Source: JAFDZV01 sp035549015 (lineage in GTDB: Bacteria; Bacteroidota; Ignavibacteria; OLB7). From it: a stretch of DNA of 64,000 nucleotides. Positions within the stretch are counted from its first letter, which is position 1. Each line of letters opens with the position of its first letter. Below, piece by piece: positions 29,231-38,246 of the stretch. Made by a program: the position numbers and the translations under genes. The DNA lies in NCBI GenBank assembly GCA_035549015.1, contig DASZRW010000107.1, positions 62,001 to 126,000 of the forward strand, in the 5' to 3' direction. Below the pieces are notes generated by a model, which did not search any database, was not told the DNA's origin, and saw only the letters and a list, made by a program, of their open reading frames with translations.

Positions 29231-29752
29231 ATGTACGTACGCACCTGCATCTTTTCGATCTGCATAGTTGTCTGTCTAACGATTACTACCGATCTCTTCG
29301 CGCGCGGCGAGACCCCGCCACCACCGCCCTTCGAAGGTGGAAATGCCGGTGACTGGCTTGGCGACGGCCCGATCTTCGGCTTCAAACATCCATGGGGGTT
29401 CGATATGCCTGGTGACCAACATGGCAATTTCGATAACGGAGAATATGGTTACGGATGGGGCGGCGGACGAGACCCAGGGCACGGGAACTATGACCCGGGT
29501 CCAAACTCCTGCAGCTGCGGTCCCGAGAACGAATGCAATACAATCAACCACTACCGGTGCGAGCATCATATGGCGGGCTACTGTGAAGCATGGTGCGCCT
29601 GCACCGTACTATTGCCGAAGGGGACTCCGCCGAAGGGCGCCATTTTGTTGGGAGCATGTACGCGCATGGCATCTCCGCGGACGGAACCAAATGGTTGCGC
29701 AGTCGCTGGAGGAACCTGTAGCATCCATTATGGCATAGACCCGCATTATTGA
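29231..29752 (+). CDS. Small secreted Cys-, Gly- and Pro-rich protein of unknown function
   Basis: 173 residues with an AGGAG ribosome binding site before the ATG. A signal peptide (about 1-25, ending LFARG) is followed by a Pro run, then a Gly/Asp/His-rich stretch (GYGWGGGRDPGHGNYDPG), and a C-terminal half with ten cysteines. An even cysteine count in an exported protein suggests five disulfides. There is no T9SS sorting domain although the gene sits just behind one that has it. I recognise no family. Its base composition is slightly less GC-rich than neighbours. Confidence 0.6.
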   Translation: MYVRTCIFSICIVVCLTITTDLFARGETPPPPPFEGGNAGDWLGDGPIFGFKHPWGFDMPGDQHGNFDNGEYGYGWGGGRDPGHGNYDPGPNSCSCGPENECNTINHYRCEHHMAGYCEAWCACTVLLPKGTPPKGAILLGACTRMASPRTEPNGCAVAGGTCSIHYGIDPHY

Positions 29753-29954
29753 TGGCACGGTGTTGATAAGCACTCCAAACCAAAGGGCCCGCCAGCGTAA
29801 TCGTTGATGGGCCGTTCTATATCCGCGACCATCGAGGTCAACTTCTTCCTCCATGGTGTCTGCGCGCCTTCCGGGTGGTCTCGCTGCGTTGTTCCGGTGT
29901 CATGGTCTCGAATCTCGCCCTGCCGCCCTTCAAGATTGCAGCAGCGCCTGATCC

Positions 29955-30308
29955 TCATCCCCGCGCCGATCGGGCGCGCAGAACGAGCCTGATGCAGTGC
30001 CATTCAGCGAGCACTCCCAGCGCCACGAAGGGAATGGCCGTCACCACCACGAACCCGTCATCAATACAGTAGTTGAACCGGACCACGGGCTCGAGAATCA
30101 GCAGCATCGAGAGGGACAGCACGATCGCCGGGCGCACGCCGGACTGCGGCGCCAGCAGCGCCCACACCAGCCCGGCCAAGCCAGCCGTCACGAAATAATT
30201 CCAGGGCCGCACCGAACCGTCGAACAGCCCACGATCCTCACCAGCACTGCCGGGCCCGTGGCATGCTCCGGAGGAACCATCACCATACAGCCCGGGCCAA
30301 GCAGCCAA
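29955..30308 (-). CDS. Possible small membrane protein (uncertain start)
   Basis: The frame has no ATG; the first usable codon is TTG at 30308. The last 80 residues contain three hydrophobic segments (FVTAGLAGLVWALLA, IVLSLSMLLILEPVV, VVTAIPFVALGVLAEW) and a basic ending, which looks like a real small membrane protein. The N-terminal 35 residues do not, so the true start may be further in. It follows the DUF58 gene on the same strand by about 80 bases. No family recognised. Confidence 0.4.
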   Translation of the reverse strand: MAAWPGLYGDGSSGACHGPGSAGEDRGLFDGSVRPWNYFVTAGLAGLVWALLAPQSGVRPAIVLSLSMLLILEPVVRFNYCIDDGFVVVTAIPFVALGVLAEWHCIRLVLRARSARG

Positions 30309-30390
30309 CGCGTGGCTGGACGGCGGCCCTCCCCCTCCATCGTTGCATCGGGCGTCCTTTCAGCCGGTGCCTTCGCATCGGCGGATGGCA

Positions 30391-31287
30391 TCATCCCATC
30401 ATCCGTCGCTTGTTGAGATATTCCACCAGCGTCCTGTCGAACGGCACGGATGTGTCCACCAGCAGGTAGTCGATATTGTGCAACCGGCACTCGCGCTTGA
30501 TTCGTTCGGTGAATGCGTTCATCGCCTCCGCATATGCCGCACGCACCTGAAACGGCTGCGACACCATCTCCTCGCCGGTCTCCATGTCGCGGAACGTTGC
30601 ATCGGTACCGAAATCGAACGATCGCTCCATCGGGTCCAGCACCTGAATCGCAAGCACCTCGTTCTGCTTGTGGCGAAAATGCTTCAGCGCGGTTATCACC
30701 TGATCCGGATCGTCGAAGAAATCGCTCAGCACAATCACCAACCCGCGGCGGCGTACCCGTTCGGCGATCAGGTTCAGCGAGCGCGCGGTGCCGGTTCCGT
30801 TGGAAGGCTTCGAGGCGGTAAGAAGCTTCAGCACTTCCTGAAGATAGCCCGGCCGCGAGCGGGGCGGCAGATAGCCGCGCAGCTCGGTGTCGTACACGGC
30901 CGCCCCCACGGCATCCTGCTGCCGCAGCATCAGCAGCGAGAGCGCGGCCGCCAGCGAGACCGCGTACTCGAACTTGCTGATCCGATTCCCCGAATGATAT
31001 CCCATGGAGGCCGAGGCATCAACCACCACATACCCCTTCAGGTTGGTCTCCTCCTCGTACTGCTTGATGTAGTAGCGATTCGTGCGTCCGTAGACCTTCC
31101 AGTCGATATACCGGATCTCGTCCCCCGGCATGTACTGGCGGTGCTCCGCAAACTCCACGGAGAAGCCGTGGTAGGGTGACTTGTGCAGGCCGGTGATGAA
31201 TCCCTCCACCACCATCCGCGCGCGCAGCTCGAGCGAGGTGATGCGCGACACCACCTCCGGCTTCAGATATTCACGATAGTTCAGCAT
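30391..31287 (-). CDS. DUF58 protein (von Willebrand factor A-like)
   Basis: 298 residues. The N-terminal half carries the DUF58 signature (GDEIRYIDWKVYGRTN) followed by a VWA-like MIDAS fold (VVVDASASMGY, LSDFFDD). Such proteins usually sit beside a MoxR AAA+ ATPase and BatA/BatD-type genes and act in envelope or metal-chaperone functions. Here no MoxR gene is within the window, which is unusual. The ATG at 31287 (MLNYREYL) fits the family; the longer upstream frame overlaps the divergent gene and is rejected. Confidence 0.85.
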   Translation of the reverse strand: MLNYREYLKPEVVSRITSLELRARMVVEGFITGLHKSPYHGFSVEFAEHRQYMPGDEIRYIDWKVYGRTNRYYIKQYEEETNLKGYVVVDASASMGYHSGNRISKFEYAVSLAAALSLLMLRQQDAVGAAVYDTELRGYLPPRSRPGYLQEVLKLLTASKPSNGTGTARSLNLIAERVRRRGLVIVLSDFFDDPDQVITALKHFRHKQNEVLAIQVLDPMERSFDFGTDATFRDMETGEEMVSQPFQVRAAYAEAMNAFTERIKRECRLHNIDYLLVDTSVPFDRTLVEYLNKRRMMG

Positions 31288-31409
31288 GCAGTACCGTATG
31301 AATGTCCCCACACGGGGTACGAGGGTGGAACATACCACTACGGCGATGGTGTTGGCAACGCGAATGCGCGGCGCCGGCCGATCCGGAAATGCAGACCCTC
31401 TCATCCCCC

Positions 31410-31435
31410 TTTGCGTCCCTCCGCGTCCTCCGCGG
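31410..31435. repeat. Short 'gcgtccctccgcgtcctccgcgg'-type intergenic phrase
   Basis: A near-tandem GCGTCCnnCGCGTCC pattern in the 290-base divergent intergenic space. It resembles a short phrase that recurs between genes in many unrelated bacterial genomes. Its role is unknown. Seen once here. Confidence 0.3.
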
Positions 31436-31578
31436 TGCTGCGTCCCTTGCGGGGCATCCGCGGCCCGCATCGCGAGCACCCAAGTGTTATCTTGCCCCGC
31501 ATCTTTCAACATCCGAACGCCACGCGTCCACGAGCGCCGCCGGTTCGTGCGCGGACGCACAATCCTCACGCAGACACC

Positions 31579-32364
31579 ATGCAGTACGAGACCATTCTCA
31601 TCGAGCGAAAGCCTGAAGGGTACGCAATCATCACGCTCAATCGCCCGGACAAGCTGAACGCACTCAACATCCAGCTTCTCGTGGAGCTTCGCTCGGCAAT
31701 TGCCGATATCGCCGCCGACGCCGGCATCCGCGGGGTGATCATCACCGGAAGCGGCGAGAAGGCATTCGCCGCAGGCGCGGACATCGCGGAACTGCATGAG
31801 CTGGACGGCACAACGGGGAGCGGTGCATCGGAACGCGGGCAGATGGTGTTCCTGATGATCGAGCAGCTCGGCAAGCCGGTGATCGCCGCGGTCAACGGCT
31901 TCGCGCTCGGCGGCGGCTGCGAGCTGGCGATGGCGTGCCACATCCGTCTGGTGAGCGATCGCGCGAAGTTCGGGCAGCCGGAGGTGAACCTTGGCCTGAT
32001 CCCCGGCTTCGGCGGTACGCAGCGCCTGACACGGCTCGTGGGGGCCGCACGATCGGCGGAATACAACCTCACCGGCGATATGATCGATGCCTCAACCGCG
32101 GAACGCATCGGCCTCGCCAATCATGTCTATCCGGCCGCCGAGCTGATGGAACGCGCACAGGAGATGATGATCAAGATCCTTTCGAAGGGCCCGGTCGCTA
32201 TCGAGAAAACATTGCGCGCCGTTGTAGCTGCTGTGGACGCTACCATCGAGGACGGCCTTGCATACGAGGCGCAGTTGTTCGGGGAGTGCTGCGGCACCAG
32301 CGACATGAAGGAGGGGACGAAGGCGTTCCTCGAGAAGCGCGCCGCGCAGTTCACCGGCCACTAG
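31579..32364 (+). CDS. Enoyl-CoA hydratase/isomerase (crotonase) family
   Basis: 261-residue crotonase-fold enzyme, normally hydrating trans-2-enoyl-CoA in beta-oxidation. The oxyanion-hole segments AFAAGADIAEL and GFALGGGCELAMAC, and the catalytic Glu region FGQPEVNLGLIPGFGGTQRL, are intact. Both acidic residues expected of a hydratase are present (in the GGGCELA and PEVNLG segments). The ATG at 31579 gives the standard length. No other fatty-acid gene is adjacent, so substrate range is open. Confidence 0.92.
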   Translation: MQYETILIERKPEGYAIITLNRPDKLNALNIQLLVELRSAIADIAADAGIRGVIITGSGEKAFAAGADIAELHELDGTTGSGASERGQMVFLMIEQLGKPVIAAVNGFALGGGCELAMACHIRLVSDRAKFGQPEVNLGLIPGFGGTQRLTRLVGAARSAEYNLTGDMIDASTAERIGLANHVYPAAELMERAQEMMIKILSKGPVAIEKTLRAVVAAVDATIEDGLAYEAQLFGECCGTSDMKEGTKAFLEKRAAQFTGH

Positions 32365-32426
32365 GCCCGGCAACACATCAGGCGCCGCACGCGCGGCGCA
32401 TTCATCAACGATCCACCCCAGGCACC

Positions 32427-33857
32427 ATGAGGACAGTTGCTTCCATCGTACTCGCAGCCATTCTCGGCGCGGCGTGCTCGCGGGCACAGACCTTCGGCAC
32501 AGCGCCGGCGTTTCCAAACCTTCACTTCAACGGCCCGATAGGCCTCTACTCGGTGCCGGGAAGTTCTACGCTCTATGTGGTGGAGCAGGGGGGACGGATC
32601 CGTGCGTTCAACAACGATCCGGCCACGGCAACCTCGCGTACATTCCTGGACATCAGCGACAGCATCACCTCGGGAGGCGAGACCGGACTGCTTGGCCTGG
32701 CGTTCGATCCCAACTACAACAACAACGGCTATTTCTACCTGGACTATACACGCACGGTCAACGGTCAGCTTCAGACGGTGATCTCCCGCATGTCCAGATC
32801 GCTGATCGATTCCCTGCACGCCGATCGGAACACCGAGAAGATCCTGCTGGTGATCGATCAGCCGTATGCGAACCACAACGGCGGGCAGATCGTGTTCGGA
32901 CCGGACGGATATCTCTACATCGCCATGGGGGACGGCGGCAGCGGCGGCGATCCGCAGGGGAACGGGCAGAACCGCACGAAGCTTCTCGGGAAGATCCTCC
33001 GCATCGACGTTCACGGCACGTCCCCCGGGCTCGAATACGGCATTCCCCCAACGAACCCGTTCGCGGGGAACAGCTCCGGCTACCGCCAGGAGATCTACAC
33101 GTGGGGAATGCGCAACACGTGGCGCTTCAGCTTCGATCCCGTTACCGGATGGCTCTGGGCCGGCGACGTTGGCCAGGACCGCTGGGAGGAGATCGACATT
33201 CTGGAGGCCGGCCGGAACTACGGCTGGAACATCACCGAAGGTTTCCACTGCTACAATGCGTCCACATGCGATACGACCGGCCTTACCCAGCCGATCTGGG
33301 AGTACCCGCACGATAACACCGGCGGGCAGTCCATCACCGGCGGGTTCGTCTATCGCGGCCCATCGCTCCCATCGCTGGTTGGGAAATACATCTATGCAGA
33401 CTACGTGAAGGGAAAGATCTGGGCACTGACCTATCAGCCCGGACAGCCGGCCACCAACACACTCCTGCGCGCAACGAGCTACCTGATCACCTCCTTCGGC
33501 GTCGACTCCCAGAACGAGCTCTACTTCTGCGCCTCCGATGGCAACATCTACAAGCTGATCCAGACATCCGGTGTGGATGCCGCAAGCCGGCAGGACCGGA
33601 CCGCGCTCATCCAGATCGCTCCCAATCCCTCCGGCACGGCCACGCTGATCGACTACACGCTCGCTGCGGACGGCCCCGTGCTCATCACGCTTCATGATGC
33701 CACCGGCCGCCTTGTCCGCACACTGGTGGACGGCCAACAGAGCGCCGGCGAACACGGAGTGATGCTGGACGCAACCACGCTCCCGAGCGCAACCTACTTC
33801 TGCCGCCTCGCCGCGGCCGGAAGCGTCAGCACGCGCCCCGTGGTTCTTACGCGATAG
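32427..33857 (+). CDS. PQQ-dependent sugar dehydrogenase-like secreted protein with T9SS domain
   Basis: 476 residues: signal peptide (VASIVLAAILGAACSRA), a six-bladed propeller of the soluble glucose/aldose dehydrogenase family (about 30-385) with GLLGLAFDP, HNGGQIVFGPDGYLYIAMGD and GMRNTWRFSFD, then a T9SS sorting domain from about 395 (IAPNPSGTATL ... RPVVLTR). The His in the NHNGG segment corresponds to the general base of the family. Whether it binds PQQ and oxidises sugars is inferred. Terminator at 33904. Confidence 0.88.
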   Translation: MRTVASIVLAAILGAACSRAQTFGTAPAFPNLHFNGPIGLYSVPGSSTLYVVEQGGRIRAFNNDPATATSRTFLDISDSITSGGETGLLGLAFDPNYNNNGYFYLDYTRTVNGQLQTVISRMSRSLIDSLHADRNTEKILLVIDQPYANHNGGQIVFGPDGYLYIAMGDGGSGGDPQGNGQNRTKLLGKILRIDVHGTSPGLEYGIPPTNPFAGNSSGYRQEIYTWGMRNTWRFSFDPVTGWLWAGDVGQDRWEEIDILEAGRNYGWNITEGFHCYNASTCDTTGLTQPIWEYPHDNTGGQSITGGFVYRGPSLPSLVGKYIYADYVKGKIWALTYQPGQPATNTLLRATSYLITSFGVDSQNELYFCASDGNIYKLIQTSGVDAASRQDRTALIQIAPNPSGTATLIDYTLAADGPVLITLHDATGRLVRTLVDGQQSAGEHGVMLDATTLPSATYFCRLAAAGSVSTRPVVLTR

Positions 33858-33903
33858 CTGCGATCGCACCGTTGTGGCGTTGGCTTCGCACACATCACTC
33901 GAA

Positions 33904-33936
33904 AACGGGGATCGATCACAGTGATCGATCCCCGTT
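33904..33936. terminator. Bidirectional terminator between convergent genes
   Basis: Almost perfect 16-bp inverted repeat: AACGGGGATCGATCAC (33904-33919) and GTGATCGATCCCCGTT (33921-33936). The A-run on the left and T-run on the right let it stop transcripts from both the dehydrogenase gene and the leftward propeller gene. Confidence 0.85.
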
Positions 33937-34014
33937 GTTGTTCCTATGCCATCGGAGGCTGCCGGCGGAACGGATTCAGCCGGCCATCAATCACTCCCAA
34001 TCTCCAACAGGCCT

Positions 34015-36159
34015 CTACCGTACCACCACGAATGTTCCGGCGGAGACTGCTCCATCGGCGTGAATGCGGTAGATGTAGCAGCCGCTGGGGAGCGCACCGG
34101 CATCCACGCGCACGCTCTGCTCTCCCTCTGGAAGACGGCCGCTGAAGATCGTGCCGCACGGCCGGCCATCGAGCGCAACGAGATCGATCGAGACGTCTGA
34201 TGCATGCGGCATCGTGAAGCCGATCGAGGCGCTGTTCGAGACGGGATTCGGATGCACCACGGAGCCGAGCGCTGCAACCGCGTGCGACGGCGCCTCCACA
34301 CCGCTGGAGACTCCCTGCTCGTTGAAGAGCGCGGCGCCGCCGTCGACCATGCCGATCATGATGTTGCCGTTGTGATCGAGCGCAAGCGCCTGCACGTTGT
34401 TGTCCGGAAGCGGGGAGTTGTACGTGGAGAACACCACCCAGCGATCGTTGTCTGCAAGACGCGCAATGCCGCCGCCGCTTACGCCGGCCCACACCTGGCC
34501 GTACTTGTCCACGAGGAGCGAGGTGACGTTGTTTCCGGGCAGGCCCGCATGCATGGAGTCCAGCAGCGTCCAGCCGGAGGCATTGTACCGGGCCACGCCG
34601 CCGTTCGCCATGCCGATGTAGACATCACCGTTGTGTGCGGCTGCAATCGCCTGCACCTGATCGTCCGGCAGCGACGAGCTGGTCATGGTGAATGTCTTCC
34701 AGGTGCTGTCCGCCTTGTAGCCGCAGCCATGGTCGGTGCCCACCCACACCCGGTTGCTCCTGTCCACGGCAATCGCCGTGATGTTGTCGAACGGAAGCTT
34801 GTTGTGCAGTTGATCGAACCCGAGCCAGTTCCCGTCGCCGAAGGACTTCACGCCCAGGCCGTCCGTTCCAACCCAGACCGTTCCGCTGCTGTCCAGTGCA
34901 ACGCATGTCACCGGGATCTGCAACGGAGAGTTGGTGGCCGTATAGGATGTCCACGTGCCGTTGTCGTGTACGGAGAGCCCGAGGCTGGTCGCAACCCAGA
35001 TGCGGCCGTTGTAATCCGCAAGCATGCCGCGAACCGTTGTGGAGGGGAGCACGTCGTTCGCGTCGGTGAAGACGTGCCATTGCTGATCCGCCGTTTCCGC
35101 GACGCCGAAGTAACGCGATCCGAACCAGAGCCCCCCCTTGCTGTCGCCGGCGAGCGCGCTGATGGAGTTGCTGGTGAAGGGGACGGTCTGCGTGGAGGTC
35201 ACATGCCAGCCGGAACCGGTGCGGTGAACCAGCCCGCCCGACGTGGCGAGCCAGAGCGATCCGTCGGAACCGAACATCATCCGGTGCACTTCAACATCGG
35301 GAAGCCCGCTGTCGCTGGTGATCGCCGTCCAGTTCCTGCCATCGAACCATGCAAGCCCTGCCGAGGCAGTGGCGGCCCAGACATGCCCCTGCCCGTCCAG
35401 TGCGAGCGAGGCGATGTTGTTCGTGGGAAGCGCGGAGTTGGTGATGTCGTACGTCCACCAGGACGTGCCGTCGTACACCGAGACCCCCTTCGAGGTTGCG
35501 GCCCAGACCTTGCCCGAGGTGTCGGTAAGCACATCGTTGACATAGTTGGACGAGATCTCGCCGTTGTCGTCGCTGTGCGTTGTCCAGGTGGTGCCGTCGA
35601 ATTCGGCAATTCCCTTCCCATTGGTCCCGGCCCAGACATGCCCCTGCCTGTCGGTCGTGATGCCGTAGATGTTGTTGTCCGGAAGCGTGGACGTCTCCGC
35701 GGAGTAGACCGTCCAGTGCGTACCGTCGAAGCGGGCAAGCCCGTTGTAGTAGGTACCTACCCAGATCGCACCGTCGGCGGCGCGATGCAGGCAGGTGAGA
35801 TCGTTCGCCGGAATGGGAGAGTTGTGCGTATTGTAGACCTGCCAGTTCACACCGTCGAAATGAGCAAGGCCGCCCCAGGTTGCAATCCAGGTTCCACGGG
35901 CGCTGTCGCTCAGGAAGGCGGTGATCACGTTGCTCGGCAGGCCGGAGTTGGCGCGATAGAAGAACGTGGACTTGTCGATGCCGGTCTGATATCGGACAAG
36001 AGCGCCCGATGTGCCTACCCAGATGTCACCCCCGAGCTCGAACAAGGCCTGGGCGGTATGCGTGTCGGTGAAGTTTATCCACTGCTGTGCACGTATCACC
36101 GAGGGAGAGAGAGCAGCCAGCACCGCAACGAGCGCCAGTACTGCGTAACGAGTCTTCAT
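34015..36159 (-). CDS. Secreted two-component-regulator-type propeller protein with T9SS domain
   Basis: 714 residues. Signal peptide (VLALVAVLAALSPSVIRA) then about fourteen repeats of the Reg_prop kind, each with a pattern like 'VWVGTxxGLxxFDG' and 'LPDNNVxAIAxDxxG' (for example GTNGKGIAEFDG, DNNIYGITTDRQGHVW). These would form two seven-bladed propellers. The C-terminus is a T9SS sorting domain (GCYIYRIHADG). In hybrid sensors such propellers sense extracellular glycans; here there is no kinase part, so this is a free or surface-bound protein. Ligand unknown. Confidence 0.87.
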   Translation of the reverse strand: MKTRYAVLALVAVLAALSPSVIRAQQWINFTDTHTAQALFELGGDIWVGTSGALVRYQTGIDKSTFFYRANSGLPSNVITAFLSDSARGTWIATWGGLAHFDGVNWQVYNTHNSPIPANDLTCLHRAADGAIWVGTYYNGLARFDGTHWTVYSAETSTLPDNNIYGITTDRQGHVWAGTNGKGIAEFDGTTWTTHSDDNGEISSNYVNDVLTDTSGKVWAATSKGVSVYDGTSWWTYDITNSALPTNNIASLALDGQGHVWAATASAGLAWFDGRNWTAITSDSGLPDVEVHRMMFGSDGSLWLATSGGLVHRTGSGWHVTSTQTVPFTSNSISALAGDSKGGLWFGSRYFGVAETADQQWHVFTDANDVLPSTTVRGMLADYNGRIWVATSLGLSVHDNGTWTSYTATNSPLQIPVTCVALDSSGTVWVGTDGLGVKSFGDGNWLGFDQLHNKLPFDNITAIAVDRSNRVWVGTDHGCGYKADSTWKTFTMTSSSLPDDQVQAIAAAHNGDVYIGMANGGVARYNASGWTLLDSMHAGLPGNNVTSLLVDKYGQVWAGVSGGGIARLADNDRWVVFSTYNSPLPDNNVQALALDHNGNIMIGMVDGGAALFNEQGVSSGVEAPSHAVAALGSVVHPNPVSNSASIGFTMPHASDVSIDLVALDGRPCGTIFSGRLPEGEQSVRVDAGALPSGCYIYRIHADGAVSAGTFVVVR

Positions 36160-36357
36160 GGAACACCCACATGTTTGTTTCGATGAGTGGACCTCGCCGA
36201 CGATAGAACGTGAACTACTGGACAGCACACGGAAGGAATGAAGCGAAACTATGGTTCGCTCTCGACATGAGGAAGAGGAGGGGAGGAAGATTCGGCGGCG
36301 CGGGGCCGCAACGGGCCGTGGGGCGCCGAATGGCCGGCCGAGAGCCGGTGAAGATGG

Positions 36358-37332
36358 CTAGAGGGGACGGGAGACACCGTCGCGCTGGAGCCGGGAACGG
36401 ATCATTGCGGCCACGAGCGGCACCATGATCTCGTGATGGCCGGTAAAGGTAAAGCCGCGCCCGCCATCCTGTGTCGGCCGGGTAACCACGTTGACGCGCG
36501 GACGGTAATGCTGCAGCATGTCGAAGTTGGCCGTTGTGAAGTCGAAGGCCTGGGCGCCGAGGTTTCGCGCAACCGTGAGCGCCTTCAGGAACACCTCCGG
36601 AAGTATCACCGCCGACCCCACGTTCATCACCACGCCGCCGCCGCCCAGATCGCGCAGCTCATGGCAGAGCAGCCTGAAGTCGCGGAAGGATAGTTCTCCG
36701 GTCGCCTCACCGCTCATCGACGGCTGCTGATGAACGATGTCCGTGCCGATCGCAGCATGCACGGTGATCGGGATGCCGGCGCGCACGCAGGCCGCCATGA
36801 TGCATGGACGCCCAGTGGCCGAATCCAACAGCCGCTCGCCGAGCGCCTCACCAAACCCGATCTCCCGATCGCTTCCATGATAGGCATCGCGAAGCACACC
36901 GTTGATGAACTCACCGGTCTGCCGCGACATTCCGAACGTGCCGTCCGTGATCGTTGCGGCAACATCCTCCGACGTCTCGCCGAACAGGCAGGACTCGGTA
37001 TCATGGATGGCCGCGGCCGAGTTCATGGCGACGCCGCTCAGCACGCGACGCTCTATCAGATCGCATATCACCGGAGCCAGCCCCACCTTCACCACGTGCG
37101 CTCCCATCATCAGCACGAACGGCCTGCCGGCCCGTACGGCATTCACCGCGCGTTCCACGAAGGCACGGAGATCGCGCGCCGCAAGGATGTCCGGGAGCGA
37201 ATCGATGAATGCATCGAACGTCCCGTTCGGTTCGCACGGGCGTGCCCACTCCTCTTCGAGCACCTTGCTCTGCCGATCGTCGATCGAAATGAGAGTGACC
37301 CCGGAGAGGTCGGCCTTTGGATAGCGTGACAT
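36358..37332 (-). CDS. Conserved protein related to deoxyhypusine synthase, function unassigned
   Basis: 324 residues of a widely conserved but uncharacterised bacterial family. Conserved-looking blocks: MMGAHVVKVGLAPVICDLIE, AMNSAAAIHDTE, TVHAAIGTDIVHQQP, GGGVVMNVGSAVILPEVFLK and FTGHHEIMVPLVAAMI. The overall pattern resembles the NAD-binding fold of deoxyhypusine synthase, but bacteria lack its eIF5A substrate, so another NAD-linked reaction is likely. The ATG at 37332 is preferred; the frame runs further upstream without family character. It is the last host gene before the prophage. Confidence 0.7.
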   Translation of the reverse strand: MSRYPKADLSGVTLISIDDRQSKVLEEEWARPCEPNGTFDAFIDSLPDILAARDLRAFVERAVNAVRAGRPFVLMMGAHVVKVGLAPVICDLIERRVLSGVAMNSAAAIHDTESCLFGETSEDVAATITDGTFGMSRQTGEFINGVLRDAYHGSDREIGFGEALGERLLDSATGRPCIMAACVRAGIPITVHAAIGTDIVHQQPSMSGEATGELSFRDFRLLCHELRDLGGGGVVMNVGSAVILPEVFLKALTVARNLGAQAFDFTTANFDMLQHYRPRVNVVTRPTQDGGRGFTFTGHHEIMVPLVAAMIRSRLQRDGVSRPL

Positions 37333-38161
37333 GGAGGCGAAGATAGCGAACAAGCTGGAACGCTGCGCGCAGCGCACGTAGCCCGACGGCGCTACATACC
37401 GGACGGCTACATACCCGACGGCGCTGCATGGTCCGGCGGTATCGGGTGCATTGTGCCGCGCAACATGATTGTGCACACATGGCGATCGGGTATGGAGGGG
37501 GCTCTCTCTTTTCCAGGACGCATCGCCCTTTTCCAGGAGACATCGCCGGCCGCTCAAATGCCGGCGGGCAGCCAGGAGTTCATTGAATGAACTCCGCGGC
37601 CGCCCGCGGCTCTCCCCCAATTGGTCGGTGCCGATAACGCACTATCGGCACCGTGCATCTGTGAGTTTCCTCTCTCTGCTCTCTCGACGCCTTTCCGGGT
37701 GGTAAAACTCTCCCGCATCGTCCCCTTGACACGGAAGTTGAAGATCAGTGTAGTACCATCGAAACGATGCGCAAACATAGCGTGGACATGTCCCGGAATC
37801 GTACTCAAAAGCTGATAACAAACGCTATCGCGAGGCGTTCCCTTCTCGTCATTTCGTTTTGATTTCCTCGTTTTCATCGCCTCTCGAAAAAAAATTCCTG
37901 CTGAGTGAAGGGCGCGGCGTACCTCACGACATTGCTTGCGTGTTCAATGCAATTGTGCTTCATTGTTCGGCGCGGCAGCGTTCTCATGTGCGCGTGGCAC
38001 CAACTGCATCACTGACACATGCGCCCGCCAGCCTCCCTCACCGTTGGCGGCTCGCTGAGCCCCTGCATCATCATGGCGTTTACCGGCAACAGTCCATCGT
38101 CTCTGCTGAAGGCCCTCATCAGCCACGGTACCCTTCCATTCGTTGGCCGTGCCGCGCATAT
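37333..38161. other. Host flank of the prophage without a convincing gene
   Basis: About 830 bases. Near 37375-37435 a GCTACATACC/GACGG phrase repeats. At 37509-37548 a TTTTCCAGGA..CATCGCC unit occurs twice in tandem. An 11-bp hairpin is at 37626-37653. A leftward 107-codon frame (37554-37877) and short frames on the other strand show no domain. The segment 37830-38000 is locally AT-richer. This could be a decayed gene interrupted by the insertion, but nothing proves it. Confidence 0.45.
37626..37653. terminator. Perfect hairpin in host flank, terminator-like
   Basis: CGGTGCCGATA (37626-37636), loop ACGCAC, TATCGGCACCG (37643-37653): an 11-bp perfect stem. No T-run on either side, so termination is not certain. 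Confidence 0.45.
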
Positions 38162-38246
38162 TGTAGGTTAACAAATTATTGACAGCGTGAGCCCGCGAAT
38201 TCCAACGGAATGAGCGGTCAATGTGGCAGTGATTAACAGATTAACG
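38162..38246 (+). repeat. Prophage left terminus with repeated transposase-binding-like sites
   Basis: The element appears to start with 5'-TGTAGG at 38162, the TG dinucleotide expected of Mu/Tn7-type ends. TTAACAAATTA at 38168-38178 and TTAACAGATTA at 38233-38243 are two copies of TTAACARATTA, 65 bases apart, the sort of arrangement seen for MuA/TnsB binding sites. The five bases before it (CATAT, 38157-38161) would be the target duplication. Confirmation needs the right end. Confidence 0.6.

Noticed and set aside
34204..36186. Very long open frame antisense to the propeller protein (and similar ones over T9SS genes at 16876-18912 and 19980-21449)
   Set aside because: High GC content opens antisense frames; composition is Arg/His/Gly-rich with no domain, and the other strand has a clear protein.
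37509..37548. Tandem TTTTCCAGGA..CATCGCC units as a CRISPR array
   Set aside because: Only two copies with no spacer of regular length and no cas genes.
37554..37877. 107-codon leftward frame in the host flank
   Set aside because: No domain, no ribosome binding site, crosses an 11-bp hairpin and a repeat; more likely non-coding or decayed.
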